From DATKRB01 sp036501425 (GTDB lineage Bacteria; Actinomycetota; Acidimicrobiia; Acidimicrobiales; RAAP-2): DNA of 19,619 nt. The notes under the pieces are model-generated. The model made no database searches, was not told where the DNA came from, and saw only the letters and a list, made by a program, of their open reading frames with translations. The stretch spans positions 1 to 19,619 of the forward strand of contig DASYAI010000082.1 in the NCBI GenBank assembly GCA_036501425.1, written 5' to 3'. Below, in pieces: positions 7,942-14,601 of this stretch. Numbering within the stretch: the first letter of the stretch is position 1; the number at the start of each line of letters is the position of its first letter. A program made the position numbers and the translations under genes.

Positions 7942-8321
7942 CGGAGCCACCTTGGGCGAGGGGCGATACCGCCCGAGCTTAGGGCCCCGGTCGCGCCGTG
8001 CCGACGGACCGGGGTGGGGTGCGAGCTCGAAGTATCCCGGTCGCGGACCCTGCTATGCATGTCCAGACCAGGGCCGGACGTCACGAGCGGGCGGTGCCCG
8101 AGACGCCGGCGGCCCTCCCGAGCCTCAGCCACACTGCCGAACGGGAGGGCCGCCAGCGCCTCGGTGGCCGTAGCTGGTTGGGGCGCCATGCTGGCTGACG
8201 ACCTCGAAGCCACCGGGGGCGAGCTCTCCGCCGAGGAGCGCCGTTGGGCGGCGGAGGTGGCAGTGGCCGACCAGATGCCAGTCGTCGCCGGTCACGGCCT
8301 GCCGCCGTTCACCTGCGGCTT
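7942..8321. other. 380-bp gap without a convincing gene
   Basis: Upstream of the DUF4118 gene and downstream of tRNA-Lys I find only short overlapping frames. One plus-strand frame (ATG 8188) has an acidic, antitoxin-tail-like stretch ELSAEERRWAAEV but runs into the antisense of the tRNA at 8385, so I do not call it a gene; it may be a decayed remnant. The main feature is the long hairpin at 8104-8158. Confidence 0.6.
8104..8158. repeat. long GC-rich inverted repeat (16-bp stem, one mismatch)
   Basis: GGCGGCCCTCCCG (8108-8120) pairs perfectly with CGGGAGGGCCGCC (8142-8154) across a 21-nt loop. After one C/A mismatch, CGC (8104-8106) also pairs with GCG (8156-8158). It lies about 170 nt beyond the 3' end of tRNA-Lys on the tRNA strand. 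It could be a terminator, an RNA element, or the trace of a lost mobile unit; there is no U-tract. Confidence 0.55.
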
Positions 8322-8396
8322 TGGTGCGCCCCGGGGGATTCGAACCCCCAACCTGCGGATTAAGAGTCCGTTGCTCTGCCGTTGAGCTAGAGGCGC
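8322..8396 (-). tRNA. tRNA-Lys (anticodon CTT), CCA encoded
   Basis: The minus strand folds as a full cloverleaf. The acceptor arm GCGCCTC (8396-8390) pairs with GGGGCGC (8332-8326) with one G-U pair. Discriminator A (8325) and CCA (8324-8322) are encoded. The D-arm has TAGCTCAACGGCAGAGC, and the T-arm has GGGGGTTCGAATCCCCC. The anticodon loop CTCTTAA gives anticodon CTT, decoding AAG. The outermost anticodon-stem pair (A-C) is mismatched. An apparent protein frame on the opposite strand here is the usual tRNA shadow. Confidence 0.95.
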
Positions 8397-8404
8397 AACC
8401 GCAG

Positions 8405-8410
8405 AGTGTA
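8405..8410 (-). promoter_or_regulatory. candidate -10 box of tRNA-Lys
   Basis: On the minus strand TACACT lies 8 nt upstream of the tRNA 5' end at 8396, the right distance for a short or absent leader. The matching -35 position (CACCTG, 17-nt spacer) is weak. Confidence 0.5.
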
Positions 8411-8468
8411 CCCAGGCGCCAACTGCGCAGGTGCCCGGACCCGGAGAACCCTGGGCCCCGTCACGGTC

Positions 8469-8474
8469 TAGCCT
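8469..8474 (+). promoter_or_regulatory. candidate -10 box of the rpiB operon
   Basis: TAGCCT fits TANNNT. Transcription would start at about 8482-8484, either at or next to the GTG at 8484 that opens a 21-codon frame, and 62-64 nt upstream of rpiB. It is divergent from the tRNA-Lys promoter, with the -10 boxes about 60 bp apart. Confidence 0.4.
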
Positions 8475-8483
8475 TCGGGGCTC

Positions 8484-8549
8484 GTGAGCTCCGGGTCCGA
8501 GATCGAACGGGGGTCGCCCGCAGGCCGCTCCGGCGGTGTTCGACGATGA
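8484..8549 (+). CDS. possible 21-aa leader peptide ahead of rpiB
   Basis: A GTG at 8484 sits 9 nt after a -10-like TAGCCT and opens a 21-codon frame whose TGA (8547-8549) overlaps the rpiB ATG (8546) as ATGA. The peptide is VSSGSEIERG followed by a Ser/Gly/Arg-rich end. If the transcript starts at the GTG, it would be a leaderless upstream frame that delivers ribosomes to rpiB, which has no Shine-Dalgarno of its own. A frame this short can arise by chance, and the composition shows nothing diagnostic such as a run of one regulatory amino acid. Low confidence. Confidence 0.3.
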   Translation: MSSGSEIERGSPAGRSGGVRR

Positions 8550-8998
8550 GGATCGCCATTGCCAGCGATCACGCCGGCTTCGCGTTGAAAGGAGCGGTGG
8601 CCGAGTTCCTGCTCGGCCACGGGCACCAGGTGAGCGACCTGGGGACCCATTCGGCCGACCCGGTCGACTACCCGGCGTTCTGCGCGGCGTGCGCCCGGGC
8701 GGTGGTTCGGGGCGACGCGCAGGTGGGGATCGTGATCGGGGGGAGCGGCCAGGGCGAGGCCATCGCGGCGAACAAGGTCCGAGGGGCACGTGCCGCGCTC
8801 TGCCACGACGAGTACACGGGCCGGCTGGCCCGGCGCCACAACGACGCCAACGTGCTCTCGCTCGGTGCCCGGGTGGTCGCCGAGGCCCTGGCGCTCGACA
8901 TCGTCGCCGTGTTCCTCGCCACGCCGTTCGACGGGGGTCGTCACTTGGCCCGGCTGGAGCAGGTGCGGGCGATCGAGGAGGAGGAGTCGGCTCGATGA
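8546..8998 (+). CDS. rpiB: ribose 5-phosphate isomerase B
   Basis: A 150-aa RpiB, interconverting ribulose 5-phosphate and ribose 5-phosphate in the non-oxidative pentose phosphate pathway. Landmarks are SDHAG (7-11), the phosphate-binding GGSGQGE (65-71), AANKVRGARAALCHDEYTG (74-92) and RRHNDANVLSLGAR (96-109, His98). The catalytic Cys of E. coli RpiB in this glycine-rich loop is replaced by Glu71, as in Mycobacterium, where a Glu acts as the base. Length is normal for the family. The ATG at 8546 gives the canonical N-terminus MRIAIASDHAG and has no clear Shine-Dalgarno. Its stop overlaps the next ATG (ATGA), so the methyltransferase is translationally coupled. Confidence 0.95.
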   Translation: MRIAIASDHAGFALKGAVAEFLLGHGHQVSDLGTHSADPVDYPAFCAACARAVVRGDAQVGIVIGGSGQGEAIAANKVRGARAALCHDEYTGRLARRHNDANVLSLGARVVAEALALDIVAVFLATPFDGGRHLARLEQVRAIEEEESAR

Positions 8999-9864
8999 AC
9001 GACGCCTCGAGCCTGCAGGCCGAGGTCGCCGCGCTCGACTGGTACCACTCGATCGACCTGGGCGAGGGGGTGGTGACCCCCGGCACCCCGCGCAATGCGG
9101 CCCTGCTGGAGCGGGGCCTGCCCGACCTCGCCGGACGGTCCGTGCTCGACATCGGGGCGTGGGACGGGCTCTATTCCTTCGAGGCGGAGCGACGGGGTGC
9201 CCGGCGCGTGGTCGCCCTCGACCACTACGCCTGGCTGGTCGACTTCGACGCCCGCAACCGTTACTGGGCCGAGTGCGAGGCCGGGGGGGTCCTGCCCGAC
9301 CCGCGCAAGGACCTGGCGGAATTCGCCCGTCCCGAAACGTTGCCCGGCCGCCGGGGTTTCGACCTGGCCCGGCGGGCGCTGGGGAGCGGGGTCGAGCCGG
9401 TGGTGGGGGACTTCATGGAGGTGGACCCGGCGCAGCTGGGCCGGTTCGAGGTGGTCCTCTTCCTCGGGGTGCTCTACCACCTGCGCGATCCGCTGCCGGC
9501 GCTCGAGCGGGTGCACGACCTGACCGACGGCGTCGCGGTCATCGAAACCGAGGCGATCGAGGTCCTCGGCGCTCCGGGCAGCTCGATCCTCGACTTCACC
9601 GAAGGGGACCAGCTCCGTCACGACCACACCAACTGGTTCGTCCCCACTCGGGCGGCGCTGCACGCGATGTGCCGGGCCGCCGGCTTTGCCCGGGTCGAGA
9701 CCCGACTCGGTCCTCCCTCCGCCGCCCGGCAGCTTCGGGGGGCCCTGGGCCGGGCACGCAACCAGCTCCGAGGAGGCCGATGGTGGACGGCGGACGGGCG
9801 AGGGGCCGCGGTGGGCGACATCGCGCTGCAGCGCTACCGGGTCACCGTCCACGCCTTCAGCTGA
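8995..9864 (+). CDS. CmoB-like SAM-dependent methyltransferase (DUF1698 type)
   Basis: A 289-aa class I methyltransferase. The N-terminus contains DWYHSIDLGEGVVTPG (15-30), very like the WFHSIDF...TPG block of CmoB, the tRNA wobble-uridine carboxymethyltransferase. SAM-binding motif I is VLDIGAWDGLYSF (50-62), with ALD at 74-76, and the later block is LFLGVLYHLRDPL (155-167). CmoB of E. coli is longer (323 aa) and uses carboxy-SAM made by CmoA; no cmoA-like gene is present in the window. The protein may therefore be a generic methyltransferase of the same family acting on RNA or a small molecule. It starts at an ATG preceded by GAGGAGGAG and overlaps rpiB by ATGA. Its 3' end carries an 18-bp tandem duplication. 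Confidence 0.82.
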   Translation: MNDASSLQAEVAALDWYHSIDLGEGVVTPGTPRNAALLERGLPDLAGRSVLDIGAWDGLYSFEAERRGARRVVALDHYAWLVDFDARNRYWAECEAGGVLPDPRKDLAEFARPETLPGRRGFDLARRALGSGVEPVVGDFMEVDPAQLGRFEVVLFLGVLYHLRDPLPALERVHDLTDGVAVIETEAIEVLGAPGSSILDFTEGDQLRHDHTNWFVPTRAALHAMCRAAGFARVETRLGPPSAARQLRGALGRARNQLRGGRWWTADGRGAAVGDIALQRYRVTVHAFS

Positions 9865-9888
9865 CCCGGAGCCTTCAGCTGACCCGGA
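9853..9888. repeat. 18-bp tandem duplication spanning a stop codon
   Basis: GCCTTCAGCTGACCCGGA occurs twice without gap (9853-9870 and 9871-9888). The first copy encodes the final Ala-Phe-Ser and TGA of the methyltransferase. The second lies in the 3' flank and repeats the same frame and stop. It looks like a recent slippage event without effect on the protein. Confidence 0.95.
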
Positions 9889-9900
9889 CCGCCGGTGCTC

Positions 9901-9946
9901 GGGCGCGAGCGCCCACGCCCGGGCGCCCGCTCAGCGCCCCGGGCGC
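9901..9946. terminator. two GC-rich hairpins between convergent genes
   Basis: GGGCGCGAGCGCCC (9901-9914) is a self-pairing hairpin with a small loop. GCGCCCG (9923-9929) pairs with CGGGCGC (9940-9946), a stem that overlaps the last codons of the aldehyde dehydrogenase. They are placed correctly to stop transcription from either side but lack U-tracts; in DNA of this GC content short stems are common. Confidence 0.4.
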
Positions 9947-11358
9947 TGGAGCGACTTGACCTCCAAAAACTCGTCGAGCCCGTAGCCGCCACGCTCGCGG
10001 CCCAGGCCCGATTGCTTGTAGCCGCCGAACGGCGCGGCCGGGTTGAAGGGGCCGCCGTTCACGTCGACCTGACCGGTGCGCAGCCGTCGGGCCACCGACA
10101 GGGCGTGGTCCTCGTCGGCTCCCCACACGCCGCCCGCCAGGCCGTAGGGCGAGTCGTTGGCGATCCGGACCGCGTCGTCCTCGGTGTCGTAGGGGACGAC
10201 CGCCAGGACCGGGCCGAAGATCTCCTCGCGCGCCACGGTCATGTCGGGGGTCACCTCGGAGAAGACGGTGGGCCGTACGAAGAACCCCCGCTCGAGCCCG
10301 TCGGGCGCCTCCTCCCCGCCGGTGATGAGCGTGGCTCCCTGATCGACGCCACTCCTGATGAACGAGCGGACCCGGTCGCGCTGGACGGCGGACACCAGGG
10401 GCCCGAGACGGGTCGAGCGCTCGAAGGGATCGCCCGGCACGTACGTCGCTGCGCCGGCCGCCGCCAGCTCCTCGACCTCGGCCAGGCGGCGGCGGGGGAC
10501 CACGAGCCGGGTCAGGGCGGAGCAGGTCTGGCCGGAGTTGAGGAAGCAGGCGAACAGCCCGGCCGGGACGGCGGCCTGCAGGTCGGCGTCGTCGAGCAGG
10601 ACGTTCGCCGACTTGCCGCCCAGCTCGAGCGAGACCCGCTTGACGCTCTGGGCCGCCAGCTCCATCACCCGCTTCCCCGCCCTGGTCGAGCCGGTGAACG
10701 AGACCATGTCCACGCCGGGGTGGGCCGCGACGGCCTCGCCGACGACCGCGCCCGTTCCGCACACGAGGTTGAACACCCCCGCCGGCAGGCCGACCTCGTC
10801 GAGCACCTCGGCCAGCACGAAGGCGCTCAGGGGTGCGATCTCGCTCGGCTTGAGGACCACCGAGCACCCGGCGGCGAGCGCCGGCGCGACTTTCAAGGCC
10901 ACCTGGTAGAGCGGGTAGTTCCACGGGGCGATCGCCCCCACCACCCCGACCGGTTCCCGCACCACCAGGGAGTTGCCGATCTCCTCCTCCCGCTCCACCT
11001 CCGAGGCCCGGCCCGCCGCGTCGGCGAAGACGCCCCGGGCCAGGCCCACCTGGATCGCCTTGGACAGCCCGACCGGCGTGCCCACCTCGCGGGTGATGGT
11101 GGCCGCGAGGTCGTCTGTCCGTGCGGCGATGGCCTCGCTCACCTCCCCCAGCAGGGCGGCCCGCTCGCCGGCCGGTCGGGCGGCCCACGCCGGCCAGGCG
11201 TCCGTCGCCGCCGCGACGGCGCGCTCGACGTCGGCGGCCGTGCCCTCGGGCACGGTGGCGATCACCTCCTCGGAGGTGGAGTCCACCACCGGCAACCGGC
11301 TCGGCCCATCGGAGAGGCGCCACTCGCCCCCGACGTAGATGCGATCCCTCACGTCCAT
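9931..11358 (-). CDS. aldehyde dehydrogenase family protein
   Basis: A 475-aa NAD(P)-dependent aldehyde dehydrogenase, oxidising an aldehyde to the carboxylate. All catalytic elements are visible: PWNYP (145-149, Asn147 of the oxyanion hole), VVLKPSE (167-173, Lys170), FTGSTRAGK (221-229, cofactor loop), LELGGKS (244-250, Glu245 general base), NSGQTCSA (274-281, nucleophile Cys279) and REEIFGPVL near the C-terminus. Length is standard. The ATG at 11358 is preceded by GGGAGGG at good spacing. It is last of a four-gene minus-strand run, 34 bp after the secreted-protein gene. Substrate cannot be inferred; sequence flavour is that of the broad-specificity betaine/aliphatic aldehyde class. Confidence 0.93.
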   Translation of the reverse strand: MDVRDRIYVGGEWRLSDGPSRLPVVDSTSEEVIATVPEGTAADVERAVAAATDAWPAWAARPAGERAALLGEVSEAIAARTDDLAATITREVGTPVGLSKAIQVGLARGVFADAAGRASEVEREEEIGNSLVVREPVGVVGAIAPWNYPLYQVALKVAPALAAGCSVVLKPSEIAPLSAFVLAEVLDEVGLPAGVFNLVCGTGAVVGEAVAAHPGVDMVSFTGSTRAGKRVMELAAQSVKRVSLELGGKSANVLLDDADLQAAVPAGLFACFLNSGQTCSALTRLVVPRRRLAEVEELAAAGAATYVPGDPFERSTRLGPLVSAVQRDRVRSFIRSGVDQGATLITGGEEAPDGLERGFFVRPTVFSEVTPDMTVAREEIFGPVLAVVPYDTEDDAVRIANDSPYGLAGGVWGADEDHALSVARRLRTGQVDVNGGPFNPAAPFGGYKQSGLGRERGGYGLDEFLEVKSLQRPGR

Positions 11359-11392
11359 GGTCCCTCCCGGTTCGCTCGGTCTACCAGCGTGC

Positions 11393-12193
11393 TCAGATCT
11401 TGGAGGCGGCCACGGCGTGGCTCGGGGCGCTCAGGGTCACCGGCTCGCCCCACTGGCTGAAGTCGACCTGACCCTTGGCCGGCCCGGCGTCCTGGGTGCC
11501 CGTTCCCACGAAGCGGACCGGCAGGGGCGACCCCGCCGCGGCGACGTAGAGCGTGCCGGTGCCCGACTTGCCGCTCGTCGACAGAGCCGCGGTTCGGCCC
11601 CGGATCGACGTCACCGCCGTCGACGCGATCGTGCTGCCCGGTCCCGGCCCCAGGGTGCCCTTGCTCAACGTGACCACCGACAGCGGGCCGCTGATGGTGA
11701 ACGTCTTGGCGGTCTGCTTGAAGCCCTGGTCGGCCTGGGTGAAGACGATCCAGCGGTGGGCGTACTTCGACGCCAGGTTGGCGGGCATGCCGAGGTAGGA
11801 GGTGAGGCCGTAGTCGTCGCCCTCGAAGTAGACCTTCCCCCCGGTCAGCTCCCCGGTGACGTGCCCCACCGACGACCCGTTGTGGACGGTGACCATCTCG
11901 CGCCCCTCGCTCCCCGAGGCGTCACCGACGATCTCGACCGTCTGCTTCCCCGCCGACGCCTTCTGGACGTAGTGGACCGACCCGGCGCTCTTGGCGGCGG
12001 CGATCGCCGCGGTCTGGGCCGCCAGGAGCCTGGTCTGGACGGCCGAGCCGGCCGCGGTGGTGGTCGTCGTGGCGGCGCCGGCTCTTGTCGCCAGAGGCCC
12101 GAGCAGCGTGCCGGCGGCGCCGGCCACGCTCAGCGCGGCGACGGCCAGCGCGGCGAGGGTCGGCCCGGCCAGAAGGGGTCGAGGGGGGCGCAC
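11393..12193 (-). CDS. secreted protein of unknown function
   Basis: A 266-aa protein that I cannot assign to a named family with certainty. Residues 1-40 form a typical export signal: basic start (RPPRP), hydrophobic AALAVAALSVAGAAG, and an A-G-A-A cleavage region before a Thr-rich linker. No lipobox Cys is present, so it is probably released rather than lipid-anchored. The mature part is Ser/Thr/Gly-rich with alternating beta-strand-like segments and ends with VDFSQWGEPVTLSAPS. This tail is typical of actinobacterial secreted proteins with an LppX/LprG or LolA-like beta fold, which bind lipids; that comparison is inference from pattern only. GTG start, 9 bp after the dehydrogenase stop, no obvious Shine-Dalgarno. 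Confidence 0.75.
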   Translation of the reverse strand: MRPPRPLLAGPTLAALAVAALSVAGAAGTLLGPLATRAGAATTTTTAAGSAVQTRLLAAQTAAIAAAKSAGSVHYVQKASAGKQTVEIVGDASGSEGREMVTVHNGSSVGHVTGELTGGKVYFEGDDYGLTSYLGMPANLASKYAHRWIVFTQADQGFKQTAKTFTISGPLSVVTLSKGTLGPGPGSTIASTAVTSIRGRTAALSTSGKSGTGTLYVAAAGSPLPVRFVGTGTQDAGPAKGQVDFSQWGEPVTLSAPSHAVAASKI

Positions 12194-12202
12194 CCGGTGA
12201 AG

Positions 12203-13147
12203 CTACCAGCGCCGGGCGGGGTGGCTCGGGCGCCGCCCGCTCAGGACGTCGAGCACGCCCTCGCACGCCAGTTGGGCCATCCGAAGGCGGGTGGGCCCGG
12301 TGGCGCTGCCGATGTGGGGGAGCAGCATCGTACGGGGAGCGGCGAGCAGGCGGGGGTCGATCTCCGGCTCCCGTTCGTACACGTCGAGCCCGGCGGCGAA
12401 CAGCGAGCCCGACTCGAGGGCGTCCACGAGCGCCCCCTCGTCGACGACCGGACCGCGGGCGGTGTTCACCAGCACGGCCCCCGGCTTGAGGAGAGCCAGC
12501 TCACGGCGCCCGATGAGATGCCGGGTCGCCTCGGTCAGCGGGACGTGGAGGCTGAGCACGTCGACTTGGCCGAGCAGGTCGTCGAGCCGGGCGACGAAGC
12601 CGTCGACGCCCGTGTCCCGACGGGCGTGGTGGAGCACGGTCATCCCGAACCCGTACGCCCGGCGAGCCACCGCCCGACCGATGCGCCCGAAGCCGACCAG
12701 CCCCAGGACGGCGCCGTGGACGTCGTGGCCGAGCCGGTGGGTGAGCTCCCATCCCCCCCACCGACCCTGGCGGAGCTCGAGCTCGGCGTCCCACGCCAGG
12801 CGTGAGGCGCCGAGGACCAGAAGGAACGCCAGGTCGGCGGTCGACTCGTCGAGCACCCCGGGCGTGTGGCAGACCTCCACCCCCAACCGGGCCGCGGCGA
12901 CCAGGTCGATGTGATCCACCCCGACCGACACCGTCCCGACCACCCGCAGGCGGCCGGCGGCGCCGGCACCCAGGACCTGCTCGTCGATCGTGTCGCGCAG
13001 CTGACACACGATCCCGTCGAACTCGGCCACCGCCTCGAGCAGCGCCGTCGCGTCGAGGTCACGGCCGGGATCACCCCCGACCACCTCGATGCCGGCCGCC
13101 CTCAGCGCCGACGAGGCGCCGTCGGGCAGCGCCGCGGTCACCAGCAC
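12203..13147 (-). CDS. D-2-hydroxyacid dehydrogenase family protein
   Basis: A 314-aa NAD(P)-dependent dehydrogenase of the D-isomer-specific 2-hydroxyacid family (glyoxylate/hydroxypyruvate reductase, phosphoglycerate dehydrogenase relatives). The Rossmann motif is GLVGFGRIGRAVARRA. The catalytic triad is visible as Arg in NTARGPVVDE, Glu in GLDVYEREP and His in LLPHIGSAT. The VGTVSVGVDHIDL and CHTPGVLDESTAD blocks match the glyoxylate reductase branch most closely, so reduction of glyoxylate or hydroxypyruvate is the likeliest reaction, though this family cannot be resolved by eye. No C-terminal ACT domain is present, which argues against SerA. GTG start, 12 bp after the DUF2127 gene and 9 bp before the secreted-protein gene, consistent with one operon. 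Confidence 0.9.
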   Translation of the reverse strand: MLVTAALPDGASSALRAAGIEVVGGDPGRDLDATALLEAVAEFDGIVCQLRDTIDEQVLGAGAAGRLRVVGTVSVGVDHIDLVAAARLGVEVCHTPGVLDESTADLAFLLVLGASRLAWDAELELRQGRWGGWELTHRLGHDVHGAVLGLVGFGRIGRAVARRAYGFGMTVLHHARRDTGVDGFVARLDDLLGQVDVLSLHVPLTEATRHLIGRRELALLKPGAVLVNTARGPVVDEGALVDALESGSLFAAGLDVYEREPEIDPRLLAAPRTMLLPHIGSATGPTRLRMAQLACEGVLDVLSGRRPSHPARRW

Positions 13148-13159
13148 CCGGGGCAGGGC

Positions 13160-14071
13160 TCAGGCCTCGACGTCGCGGCGCGACCGGACCCCGGCGGCCG
13201 CCCGGGCCGGGTGGCGGGCCAGGGAGGACAGGCGCCCTCCCACCCCGAGCTGCTTGGGGCCGCCTGAGTCCGAAAAGGCGTCGCTCGGCCAGCTGGTCTG
13301 CAGGGCCGACCAGCCGCTCGCGGCCTCCCGACGGGCTCGCTCGGCCCGGTAGCCGCCGCGCACCCCGAAGAGGCGCTTGGCCACCAGCAGGTAGACCAAG
13401 ATGGCGAGGTTGATCACGAACGCCAGCATCTTGAGCGTGGTGACCGACTTGGTGAGCTCGTAGATCTCGAAGGGGATGAACACGAACGTCGCCACGAAGG
13501 TGAGGTACTCCGCCCACCGCTTGGCGAGCCAGAGCCCGACCATCTCCACCGCCTCGAGGGCGGCGTAGGCGATCAGCGCCAGGGCGATGGTGTGCAGCGC
13601 CGGGCTCTGGATCACGAAGAGGTGACGGAACTTGCCCAGAAACCCGCTCACCGCGTCAGGGCCGCCCGACCCTCCGGTCAGCGCGTTCATGATGTGGATG
13701 TAGTCGTGCTGCAGCCGGGTGCGGTGCCCGAGGTAGAAGAGGATGACAACCGCCAGAACCGACAGGATGACCACGTGCACCGCCCGGTCGAGCGCGATGA
13801 GGCGCAGGACGTAACGATCTCGCAGGATCGGCCCGCGTGCGGGCACCTCGATCTCCGAGCGCGCCGGCAGCTCGCGGCGAGCGGGCGCCGCCGGGACCGC
13901 CCGGGGCAACCACGAGTCGCAGCGCAGGCAACGATGCCAGCGCCAGCCGTCGTGCTCGAGCACCACCAGTGCGTCGGCTTCGGTGATCGTCTCCACGTCG
14001 GTGCCGACCAGCTCGTGGCCTCGCAGGGCACAGGTGACCAGCTCGTAGCGGTTGGTCGGTCGAGTTGGCAT
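13160..14071 (-). CDS. DUF2127 membrane protein with N-terminal Cys/His motif
   Basis: A 303-aa integral membrane protein. About four hydrophobic segments are visible (around 95-114, 158-180, 188-205 and 213-232), within a DUF2127-like region that includes ALEAVEMVGLWLAKRWAEYLTF and PFEIYELTK; these signatures are known, their function is not. In front lies a soluble domain of about 60 residues with C14ALRGH19 and C48LRC51, a possible small zinc site, and a basic Arg-rich tail follows the last helix (after 235). It is the first gene of the minus-strand run and is divergent from the SRPBCC gene. ATG start at 14071; no strong Shine-Dalgarno. Confidence 0.8.
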   Translation of the reverse strand: MPTRPTNRYELVTCALRGHELVGTDVETITEADALVVLEHDGWRWHRCLRCDSWLPRAVPAAPARRELPARSEIEVPARGPILRDRYVLRLIALDRAVHVVILSVLAVVILFYLGHRTRLQHDYIHIMNALTGGSGGPDAVSGFLGKFRHLFVIQSPALHTIALALIAYAALEAVEMVGLWLAKRWAEYLTFVATFVFIPFEIYELTKSVTTLKMLAFVINLAILVYLLVAKRLFGVRGGYRAERARREAASGWSALQTSWPSDAFSDSGGPKQLGVGGRLSSLARHPARAAAGVRSRRDVEA

Positions 14072-14139
14072 GCCGCTCGGGTCCGATTATGCCAGCCGCC
14101 CCCACCGTTGAGGATCCCGGCGGCGGCCGGGTGGTGGCG

Positions 14140-14577
14140 ATGCGCCTGACCTCCCTCCACAGCTACCACTTCGCCTCGCCGCCCGAGGCGGTGTGGGCGG
14201 CGATGGGCGACGTCGACCGGTACCGGGACTGGTGGCCATGGTTGCGCCGGTTCGACGCCGAGGCGTTGGCGGCGGGGGACCGGTGGCATTGCCTGGTCAA
14301 GCCGCCCCTGCCCTACGAGCTGGCGTTCACGCTGACGCTGCGCACCGTCAGGGCCGCCGAGGCCATCGAGGTGGACGTGAGCGGGGACGTGCGGGGCACC
14401 GCCGGCCTCACGCTCACCCCCTCCGGGGAGGGCGCCGAGGTGCGGGTGCGTTCCGAGCTCACGCCGGTGTCCCGCCTGCTCACGGGGGTGGCGCTGGTCG
14501 CCTGGCCGGTGGCCCGCTTCGCCCACGACTGGGTGATCGACACGGGTGCCCGGCAGTTCGCCCATCGGGCGCTGTGA
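14140..14577 (+). CDS. SRPBCC (START-like) family protein
   Basis: A 145-aa protein with the helix-grip fold, which forms a pocket for lipids, polyketides or other hydrophobic ligands. The opening beta strand and helix pattern SYHFASPPEAVWAAMGDVDRYRDWWPWL is the usual polyketide cyclase/dehydrase signature. An alternating strand region follows, with a final long helix (SRLLTGVALVAWPVARFAHDWVIDTGARQF). I use ATG 14140 because the fold begins at once there; ATG 14089 would add 17 residues of Pro/Gly-rich sequence and is possible. It lies 24 bp before rlmN, but rlmN appears to have its own promoter. Function unknown. Confidence 0.8.
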   Translation: MRLTSLHSYHFASPPEAVWAAMGDVDRYRDWWPWLRRFDAEALAAGDRWHCLVKPPLPYELAFTLTLRTVRAAEAIEVDVSGDVRGTAGLTLTPSGEGAEVRVRSELTPVSRLLTGVALVAWPVARFAHDWVIDTGARQFAHRAL

Positions 14578-14588
14578 GGGCCCCCCGG

Positions 14589-14594
14589 TAACGT
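14589..14594 (+). promoter_or_regulatory. candidate -10 box giving a leaderless rlmN transcript
   Basis: TAACGT fits TANNNT and ends 7 nt before the rlmN ATG at 14602, so transcription would begin at or beside the start codon. No Shine-Dalgarno is present, which fits leaderless translation, common in actinobacteria. Confidence 0.55.
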
Positions 14595-14601
14595 GGTCCC
14601 G

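Noticed and set aside
8188..8385. Plus-strand frame with ELSAEERRWAAEV, like an antitoxin tail
   Set aside because: It reads through the antisense of tRNA-Lys, has no Shine-Dalgarno and no toxin gene follows.
8321..8545. Plus-strand protein frame beginning with RPGGFEPPTC ahead of rpiB
   Set aside because: It is the antisense of tRNA-Lys, a well-known spurious frame; RpiB begins at its own conserved N-terminus at 8546.
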